The notes beneath the pieces were generated by a model. That model was given only the letters and a program-made list of their open reading frames with translations. It did not search any database and was not told the origin of the DNA. A stretch of DNA of 17,407 nt from JBOGZD01 sp050697155 (GTDB lineage: Bacteria > Actinomycetota > Thermoleophilia > Solirubrobacterales > 70-9). Positions 13,768 through 17,407 of this stretch are shown in pieces. The position numbers and the translations under genes are program-made. The stretch is taken from contig JBOGZD010000063.1 of assembly GCA_050697155.1 (NCBI GenBank), positions 1 to 17,407 of the forward strand, written 5' to 3'. How positions within the stretch are numbered: the stretch's first letter is position 1; every line of letters begins with the position of its first letter.

Positions 13768-14382
13768 ATGGACGAACGCTGCTGCCGTACGCCGTCGGGC
13801 CCGAACCCCAAAAACCGCATCGATCGCCGCCGGGTCGGCCTGGCCCTGCTCGGCGCCGCCCTCGCCGCGGCCGGCCTCACCGCCGGACCGTCGGCGCCCA
13901 CCGCCGAGGCGAGCTCCTGCGCCAACGCGGGTGCGAAGCCGGGCAAGCTCAGTGGCCCGGAGGCGCGCAAGGCGGTCCGCTGCCTGATCAACGAGAAGCG
14001 GGCGAAGGCCGGCATGGGGGCGCTCGATCGCGACCGCCGGCTGCAGAAGTCGGCGCAGCGCCACAACAAGCGCATGCACGGCACCGGCTGCTTCGCCCAC
14101 CAGTGCCCCGGTGAGGGCAGCCTCGACACCCGGATTCGCAACACCGGCTACCTCAGCGGCGCCGACCGCTGGAAGTACGCCGAGAACGTCGCCTGGGGCA
14201 AGAAGAAGCGAGGGACGCCGAAGAACGTCGTCGACGCCTGGATGAAGAGCTCCGGACACCGAGCCAACATCCTCAGCCGGGACTTCCGCGACCTCGGCGT
14301 CGGCTTCGACAACGGCACCCCGGGCAGCAAGCGCGCCTCGGGCGGCATCTTCACGGTCGACTTCGGCATGGCCGTCGGTTAG
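13768..14382 (+). CDS. Exported CAP-domain protein 3, under a c-di-AMP riboswitch
   Basis: A 204-residue CAP-domain protein, closest in layout to copy 2. An unusual N-terminus (MDERCCRTPSGPNPKNRIDRRR) precedes the hydrophobic segment (23-40) and an AEA-SS cleavage-like site near 46-50. The CAP domain has His99 (QRHNKRM), GCFAHQCPGE (107-116), YAENVAWG (137-144), WMKSSGHRANIL (158-169, His164) and IFTVDFGMAV. Cys51/Cys72 and Cys108/Cys113 match the cysteine pattern of copy 2. The ATG is preceded by a purine-rich ribosome site directly after the riboswitch. Longer in-frame extensions upstream would translate the riboswitch itself and are rejected. c-di-AMP reports on turgor and wall stress, which suggests an envelope-related job. 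Confidence 0.9.
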   Translation: MDERCCRTPSGPNPKNRIDRRRVGLALLGAALAAAGLTAGPSAPTAEASSCANAGAKPGKLSGPEARKAVRCLINEKRAKAGMGALDRDRRLQKSAQRHNKRMHGTGCFAHQCPGEGSLDTRIRNTGYLSGADRWKYAENVAWGKKKRGTPKNVVDAWMKSSGHRANILSRDFRDLGVGFDNGTPGSKRASGGIFTVDFGMAVG

Positions 14383-14392
14383 CGCCGACGGC
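14371..14392 (+). terminator. Hairpin overlapping the stop codon of CAP gene 3
   Basis: GCCGTCGG (14371-14378) and CCGACGGC (14385-14392) form a perfect 8-bp GC stem. Its 6-nt loop TTAGCG contains the TAG stop. There is no U-tract, which is common for terminators in high-GC actinobacteria. Its position, right before the tRNA-Gly promoter, fits a transcription stop. Confidence 0.5.
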
Positions 14393-14416
14393 GCGAATCG
14401 ACCACGCAAGCCGACC

Positions 14417-14422
14417 TATACT
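14417..14422 (+). promoter_or_regulatory. -10 element of tRNA-Gly
   Basis: TATACT, a near-consensus -10, ends 12 nt before the tRNA-Gly 5' end at 14435. It stands out in the surrounding GC-rich DNA. Confidence 0.65.
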
Positions 14423-14434
14423 CGGCGCTCGCGG

Positions 14435-14506
14435 GCGGCCGTGGTGTAACTGGTAACACTGGAGCCTTCCAAGCTCCCGTCGCGGGTTCGAGCCCCGTCG
14501 GCCGCT
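14435..14506 (+). tRNA. tRNA-Gly (TCC)
   Basis: Acceptor GCGGCCG pairs with CGGCCGC. The anticodon stem GGAGC/GCTCC encloses CTTCCAA (anticodon TCC). The T arm is CGCGGGTTCGAGCCCCGT and the discriminator is T. CCA is not encoded. Confidence 0.95.
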
Positions 14507-14531
14507 TCCCTTGGCCTCCCTGAACTTGGCG

Positions 14532-14537
14532 TAAACT
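14532..14537 (+). promoter_or_regulatory. -10 element of tRNA-Pro
   Basis: TAAACT lies 10 nt before the tRNA-Pro 5' end. A possible -35, TTGGCC (14511-14516), lies 15 bp upstream. The tRNA therefore appears to have its own promoter rather than depending on tRNA-Gly. Confidence 0.55.
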
Positions 14538-14547
14538 CGCTTCTCAA

Positions 14548-14621
14548 CGGGGCGTGGCGCAGTCTGGTAGCGCATTCGGCTGGGGGCCGAAAGGTCGCTG
14601 GTTCAAATCCAGTCGCCCCGA
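14548..14621 (+). tRNA. tRNA-Pro (GGG)
   Basis: Acceptor CGGGGCG pairs with CGCCCCG. The anticodon stem TTCGG/CCGAA encloses CTGGGGG (anticodon GGG). The D arm GCGCAGTCTGGTAGCGC is regular, the T arm is GCTGGTTCAAATCCAGT, and the discriminator is A without encoded CCA. Accessory genes begin right downstream. Confidence 0.95.
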
Positions 14622-14753
14622 CTAGTTCAACGAGTCCGACGGCTCGCGACGCGGCGCGACAGGTCGCTTGGATTGGCGGATCCGCGACTTCGACCCGGTC
14701 ACCGCGCCTTGTGATCCGGGCCCGGTTGGACCGAATCCGGAGCGGATCGGTAG

Positions 14754-14803
14754 CTCGCTGGTAGCAGCGAGGGCGGTCGCACGGGCGGCCACTGGTAGCA
14801 GCG
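14754..14803 (+). repeat. Short hairpin and 12-nt direct repeat upstream of the toxin gene
   Basis: The 227-bp gap between tRNA-Pro and the toxin gene holds CTCGCTG-GTAG-CAGCGAG (14754-14771), a 7-bp stem with a 4-nt loop. CTGGTAGCAGCG is present twice, at 14758-14769 and 14792-14803. It could be the tRNA terminator or a control site for the toxin gene. I see nothing else there. Confidence 0.4.
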
Positions 14804-14848
14804 CGCCGGCGGCTCAGACGACCGGGGCTGTCTCTAGGTTCCGACGCG

Positions 14849-15193
14849 ATGGCAGCCCCACGAAAGGCCAAGCCGCCGCCGGTCACGGTCGTCTACGACC
14901 CGGAGGCCGTACTGGATCTTGAGCAGGTGAAGGGGAAGGATGAGCGCAAGGCCCTGTTCAACGCCGTCGACAAGCTTCGGCGACTCGGAGCACAGCTGGC
15001 GCCGCCCCACGTGAAATTGCTGAAGGGGGAAGCCGACCTCTACGAACTGCGCCCTCGTCAGGGACGCTCCGCCGTCCGGCCGCTGTACGGGCGGTTCGGC
15101 GATCTCTTCGTGATTCTCGCCATCGCAACGAAGCGCGACTTCGACCGCAAGGTGCGGCTGGCAGGTGAGCGGGCGGCCCAGTACGACGACTAG
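14849..15193 (+). CDS. RelE/HigB-type toxin (phage Gp49-like family)
   Basis: A 114-residue basic protein with the RelE-superfamily pattern seen in HigB/Gp49-like toxins. It has an N-terminal strand VTVVYDPEAV, a helical hairpin (20-47), and the conserved core LKGEADLYELRPRQGRSAVRPLYGRFGDLFVILAIATKR (58-96), equivalent to the LWELR...R.RIFY...... VLLHGF.KK signature. Members are usually ribosome-dependent mRNA interferases. The toxin gene precedes the antitoxin gene, the order typical of higBA. The ATG has only a weak ribosome site (CTAGG), which would keep toxin translation low. The antitoxin gene follows after 58 nt and has its own promoter. Confidence 0.82.
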   Translation: MAAPRKAKPPPVTVVYDPEAVLDLEQVKGKDERKALFNAVDKLRRLGAQLAPPHVKLLKGEADLYELRPRQGRSAVRPLYGRFGDLFVILAIATKRDFDRKVRLAGERAAQYDD

Positions 15194-15195
15194 GC

Positions 15196-15224
15196 TTGTG
15201 TCGGTCTGATAACTCCAGTATTAT
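15196..15224 (+). promoter_or_regulatory. Antitoxin promoter with palindromic operator
   Basis: TTGTGT (15196-15201), a 17-bp spacer and TATTAT (15219-15224) make the best sigma-A-type promoter in the window. It overlaps the inverted repeat GATAA (15208-15212) / TTATC (15221-15225), a likely operator for autorepression by the antitoxin. AGGAAG at 15240 is the ribosome site of the antitoxin gene. Confidence 0.65.
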
Positions 15225-15251
15225 CGCTCGACGACCGATAGGAAGTTCGAT

Positions 15252-15647
15252 ATGGCTACGAAGCAGATCAGCAAGCTAAAGACCCACGGCGAGGTTCTAG
15301 CCGAGGAGATCACCCGCGACGAAGACTTTCGCGCGGAGTGGGAGCGCCTTGCCCTGGCTCGCGAGGTGGCGGCCGAGCTCGTCCGCTACCGCTCGCAGAA
15401 CGATCTCTCCCAGCGTGCGCTCGCTGAGCGTCTCGGCGTCAGCCAGCCGCGAGTGGCGAAGCTCGAGTCCGGCGAGCACAACCCGGACGTCGACACCCTG
15501 GTCCGGATCTCCCGCGCCACCGGGCTCGAGTTCGCGATCGATATCGCTCCGACACACCGGACACCGAAGCTGGTAACAAAGCAGGTCCGCGACCGCCGGT
15601 CGACCTACGTCGATGACGGCGTCTCGGTAATCGCTGCCGTTCGCTGA
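15252..15647 (+). CDS. HigA-type antitoxin, XRE-family HTH regulator
   Basis: A 131-residue protein with a central XRE helix-turn-helix (about 38-92: DLSQRALAERLGVSQPRVAKLESGEHNPDVDTLVRISRATGL), preceded by an N-terminal helix (HGEVLAEEITRDEDFRAEWERL) typical of HigA-like antitoxins paired with Gp49-type toxins. It should bind the toxin and repress the operon through the palindrome in its own promoter. The ATG has a good ribosome site (AGGAAG, 6 nt spacing), unlike the toxin gene, which would favour antitoxin excess. The C-terminal tail (QVRDRRSTYVDDGVSVIAAVR) has no clear relatives I can name. Confidence 0.85.
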   Translation: MATKQISKLKTHGEVLAEEITRDEDFRAEWERLALAREVAAELVRYRSQNDLSQRALAERLGVSQPRVAKLESGEHNPDVDTLVRISRATGLEFAIDIAPTHRTPKLVTKQVRDRRSTYVDDGVSVIAAVR

Positions 15648-15738
15648 GACGAGCGGACGCAGGCGTGGATTCGCCTGTGGACGGCGCTGCGGACCAGCCG
15701 TCCGCCGGGGTCAGCGTGGGCATGGGGCGTGCGAGGCG

Positions 15739-15802
15739 CGGTCCGCATCCGACCCCACCCCCACACCATGAATGGCGTGTGACTGGGGTCGGATGCGGAC
15801 CG
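15739..15802. repeat. Perfect 19-bp inverted repeat with a 26-nt loop
   Basis: CGGTCCGCATCCGACCCCA (15739-15757) is the exact reverse complement of 15784-15802. Inside the loop, CACAC and GTGTG can pair further. There is no T-run. It lies in a gene-free stretch between the toxin-antitoxin pair and the integrase remnant. It could be a strong bidirectional terminator, a MITE remnant, or a recombination site. Confidence 0.85.
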
Positions 15803-15910
15803 GGAAGCGGAGTTGAGCGGTGGGGCGGGCGGACTGACGGGCGGTAAACAGCGGAGGAAGTTCGAGAGTCGGGTTGGACTGATCGGGGACTCATGCGCCT
15901 TAACAAGTAG

Positions 15911-15955
15911 ATGGCCGGATCGATGGGACATGAGGCACGGGGAGGCGGGCGATGA
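15911..15955 (+). other. Tiny ORF of 14 codons, possibly translated
   Basis: ATG at 15911 reads MAGSMGHEARGGGR and stops at TGA 15953-15955. The stop overlaps the ATG of the next tiny ORF (ATGA). There is no strong ribosome site. Its start coincides with the first 22-nt repeat. It may be meaningless. Confidence 0.2.
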
Positions 15956-16011
15956 CGGGACAGGAGGTTGCGGAGCTCGCGGTTGGACTGGCGGCGCAGT
16001 TCGCGACTTAA
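15952..16011 (+). CDS. Possible 19-residue peptide
   Basis: ATG 15952 has a good ribosome site, GGGGAGG at 15939-15945 with 6 nt spacing. It encodes MTGQEVAELAVGLAAQFAT, an amphipathic-looking peptide, before TAA. It lies upstream of the excisionase-like gene, so it could be a leader peptide or the remnant of a longer gene. Translation is speculative. Confidence 0.3.
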   Translation: MTGQEVAELAVGLAAQFAT

Positions 16012-16066
16012 CAAGTAGGTGGCCGGATTGACCAAGACACGACAGGCGAGGCCAGCGGAGCCCTGG

Positions 16067-16261
16067 ATGACGAAGCGGGAGCTGGCGCGTCGTCTGCGGT
16101 GCTCGACGCGAACGATTGAGCGGCTCAGGCTGCCGGCGATGCGCGTCGGCTCCCAGAACCGCTATCGCCTAAGCGAGGTCGAGGCTCACCTGCGCGGCGA
16201 GGACCGTCGGGGCCGATTGCTTGTATTCCCGGGCGGTCGAGAAGAGGAGCATCCGGCATGA
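16067..16261 (+). CDS. Excisionase-like / MerR-type helix-turn-helix protein
   Basis: A 64-residue DNA-binding protein: MTKRELARRLRCSTRTIERLRLPAMRVGSQNRYRLSEVEAHLRG. The order of helix-turn-helix, then a wing with a basic strand (MRVGSQNRYR), then a final helix (LSEVEAHL) is that of the excisionase/HTH_17 group that controls integrative elements. ATG 16067 is preferred because GGAG lies 6 nt upstream; an in-frame GTG at 16019 at the edge of the second 22-nt repeat would add 16 residues. Its TGA overlaps the ATG of the integrase-like gene (ATGA), a coupling typical of xis-int pairs. It may bind the direct repeats just upstream. Confidence 0.75.
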   Translation: MTKRELARRLRCSTRTIERLRLPAMRVGSQNRYRLSEVEAHLRGEDRRGRLLVFPGGREEEHPA

Positions 16262-16860
16262 GTGCGTTCAAGCGAGGGCGAGCCTGGGTGGCGAAGTTCC
16301 AGCTTCGAAGCGAGCAGCACTGGGTGCCTGGCGGCCCGTGGGACTCGAAGCGGGCGGCGCAAGAAGCCGAGCGCCGTTACCGCGATCGCCTCGAAGCGCG
16401 GCGCACGAACGAGTCGTGCTCGAGCTTTGCCTCGCGCTGGCTCGAGGAATGGCCACGCAAGGCGGCGTCGACGCGCAAGCTGTACGCGCAGGCAGCCGAG
16501 CGGTTCGCGGTCGATTTCGGCGCTACGCCGCTCGGAGAGGTCGAGCGCCTGTCGGCGAGGTCTTGGGCCCTCGGCGCGCCCCGCAACATCTCGAAGATCA
16601 TCGGCACGATGTACGAGGACGCACGGAACGTCCAGAAGCTGGCGTGGGATGACGTCAAGGTCCGACGGGCCGCACTGGGAACGCTAGTTGCCGAAGGTGA
16701 CGTCGCCGCCGACCTCCTCGAGCGCGCCCTCGCTGACCATTCCGGGGCGGTGCGCGCGGTTCTTCTGCAGGTTGAAGCACCCTCGGAATTGCGGGATGAA
16801 ATCCGCTCGCGCCTGCGGGACGATCCGGATGCCTACCTACGAGCAATGGACTCGCAATAG
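16258..16860 (+). CDS. Integrase-like protein lacking the catalytic domain
   Basis: The first about 130 of 200 residues look like a tyrosine recombinase. An arm-type DNA-binding strand region (KRGRAWVAKFQL... HWVPGGPWDSKRAAQEAERRYRDRLEARR, 5-49) is followed by a SAM-like core-binding domain (SSFASRWLEEWPRKAASTRKLYAQAAERFAVDFGATPLGEVERLSARSWALGAPRNISKIIGTMYEDARN, 55-124). In intact enzymes the catalytic R-H-R-Y domain would follow. Here the sequence changes to KLAWDDVKVRRAALGTLVAEGD and an Ala/Leu/Glu/Arg-rich helical tail (about 150-200) with no catalytic residues. It is either a truncated integrase fused to unrelated sequence or a stand-alone arm-site-binding protein. It cannot be a working recombinase by itself. 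The start overlaps the HTH gene's stop. Confidence 0.68.
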   Translation: MSAFKRGRAWVAKFQLRSEQHWVPGGPWDSKRAAQEAERRYRDRLEARRTNESCSSFASRWLEEWPRKAASTRKLYAQAAERFAVDFGATPLGEVERLSARSWALGAPRNISKIIGTMYEDARNVQKLAWDDVKVRRAALGTLVAEGDVAADLLERALADHSGAVRAVLLQVEAPSELRDEIRSRLRDDPDAYLRAMDSQ

Positions 16861-16914
16861 GTCATTTCGGAGATCGATGAGGCGGGTGCTTGGGCAGCCT
16901 TCATCTCAGCTGAG

Positions 16915-17280
16915 CTAGGACGCGGCCAGCTGTTCCAGCTCTCGGAAGGTGTCAGCGCCGGTTTGGATGAGACCGACGTCAGGGTGTCTCGGGAACCGAG
17001 CCTCGTTCTTGGCCAGCAGAGCGAGCGCCTGCTCTGCGTTTCTGCTTGCCACCCCAGCGTCACCGACTCGCTCGGCGATCCTGGCTTCCGCCAGGAGGAT
17101 GCGGAACTGCTCGACTGGGAAGAGCCCAGACCGGGCCGACGTGAACTCGTTGAGCAGCTCCAGGGCCTCCTGGTAGCGCTGTTCCCACGACGCGGCGACG
17201 ATTACCTCCGCGAGAGCCAGAGCCGCACCCGTGTCGTAGCTGAAGTGGCGAGCTCGCTGCAGTCGAAGGGACTCCGCGTA
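16915..17280 (-). pseudogene. TPR-type protein gene, 5' end cut off by an insertion element
   Basis: Minus-strand reading from about 17280 to the TAG at 16915 encodes about 121 residues of amphipathic helix pairs: DTGAALALAEVIVAASWEQRYQEALELLNEF, FPVEQFRILLAEARIAERVGD and AGVASRNAEQALALLAKNEARF. These are typical tetratricopeptide-like repeats from a regulator or a scaffold. Upstream of residue YAESLRLQRAR the frame runs directly into the IS21-like end, and the only start codons lie inside that end. The true N-terminus is therefore missing. The C-terminus (FRELEQLAAS) looks intact. Its original function cannot be determined. Confidence 0.6.
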
Positions 17281-17407
17281 TGACCGCGGCCACGAGAAAC
17301 TCCCCACCTGTGGCCAGATAAATCCCCACCCGTCCGATCCCGTCGCGACGGTGCCGAGCTTCGGCATCAACGACGACGGGAGGCGGGATGAAGTCAGGCA
17401 GAGCGCA
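17281..17407 (+). mobile_element. Terminus of an IS21-family insertion sequence
   Basis: From about 17281 the DNA carries two tandem copies of a terminal repeat: GGCCACGAGAAACTCCCCACC (17288-17308) and GGCCAGATAAATCCCCACC (17312-17330). The TGGCCA-A/T-rich-CCCCACC pattern, repeated at the tip, is what I associate with IS21-family ends, where it binds the transposase. An istA-like gene start follows at 17388. The element runs off the window, so its other end, its target duplication and the exact boundary (near TGACCGC) are not visible. Confidence 0.65.
17388..17407 (+). CDS. istA: Start of an IS21 transposase (IstA), partial
   Basis: ATG 17388 has a strong ribosome site (GGGAGG at 17378-17383) and encodes MKSGRA before the window ends. 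IstA proteins commonly begin MKS or MRS followed by a helix-turn-helix, and the position just inside the terminal repeats fits. Only six codons are visible, so the call rests on context. Confidence 0.45.

Larger units (their letters stand above)
15855..16028 (+). repeat. Diverged tandem duplication of about 108 bp
   Basis: A 22-nt block at 15899-15920 (beginning CTTAACAAGTAG) recurs at 16007-16028 with one mismatch, 108 bp apart. A second shared block, GGTTGGACTG, recurs at 15872 and 15981. Flanking bases also align loosely (AGGAAGTT against AGGAGGTT). In both copies the 22-mer ends in a possible start codon (ATG or GTG) followed by GGCCGGAT. Apart from this and the 19-bp inverted repeat, the gap from 15648 to 16066 holds only the tiny ORFs listed separately. 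Confidence 0.75.

Noticed and set aside
15665..15847. A 60-codon ORF across the 19-bp inverted repeat
   Set aside because: It has no ribosome site, and its Pro/Gly/His-rich product mirrors the hairpin sequence.
15240..15865. An 11-nt string, AGGAAGTTCGA, shared by the antitoxin leader (15240) and the first repeat unit (15855)
   Set aside because: It is too short to claim common origin, and half of it is a ribosome-site-like sequence.
15855..16028. CRISPR array
   Set aside because: There are only two copies of a 22-nt repeat, 108 bp apart and inside a wider tandem duplication, with no cas genes.

Overview
The window is high-GC bacterial DNA. It uses GTG and TTG starts freely, has -10 boxes lying almost on top of start codons, and carries tRNA genes that do not encode CCA. 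Gene content (a secreted CAP-domain family with a conserved CFAHxCPGE motif, DivIVA-type coiled coil, actinobacterial c-di-AMP riboswitch, actinobacterial-style integrase and IS21 ends) suggests an actinobacterium, most likely of the Thermoleophilia/Solirubrobacterales type. The lineage is an inference.

Region 1 (1-11.6 kb) is an ordinary metabolic chromosome. A CBS-pair protein (-) is divergent from a 3-hydroxyacyl-CoA dehydrogenase (+). A 480-bp gap follows, filled by a large imperfect inverted repeat (1363-1771) that I cannot name. Then comes a tight + strand run: DivIVA-domain coiled-coil protein, acyl-CoA carboxylase carboxyltransferase, an MTAP/PNP-family phosphorylase, an MtaD-like deaminase and a DxD glycosyltransferase-like protein. 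The phosphorylase and deaminase together look like a methylthioadenosine salvage route through methylthioinosine. Converging on this run is a - strand pair, an M28 membrane peptidase followed by acetoacetyl-CoA synthetase. Next are tRNA-Leu(CAA), an SRAP/HMCES abasic-site protein whose start codon lies only 3 nt after that tRNA, a four-helix membrane protein (-) and tRNA-Leu(UAG) (-).

Region 2 (11.7-14.6 kb) begins with a truncated HTH gene and an unusual tRNA-Trp(CCA). Three tandem CAP-domain (SCP/PR-1-like) exported proteins follow. The third is preceded by a clear cyclic-di-AMP (ydaO/yuaA) riboswitch, linking this presumed envelope protein to the c-di-AMP signal. A tRNA-Gly(TCC)/tRNA-Pro(GGG) pair closes the region.

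Region 3 (14.6-17.4 kb) is accessory DNA downstream of the tRNA-Pro. It holds a HigB/RelE-type toxin and a HigA-type antitoxin that has its own promoter and palindromic operator. After these come a perfect 19-bp inverted repeat, a diverged ~108-bp tandem duplication carrying tiny ORFs, an excisionase-like HTH protein translationally coupled to an integrase-like protein that lacks the catalytic domain, and a TPR-type gene cut at its 5' end by what looks like the terminus and istA start of an IS21-family element running off the window.

The strongest candidates for something undescribed are the 409-bp palindromic element, the riboswitch-controlled CAP array, and the catalytic-domain-less integrase module with its repeats.
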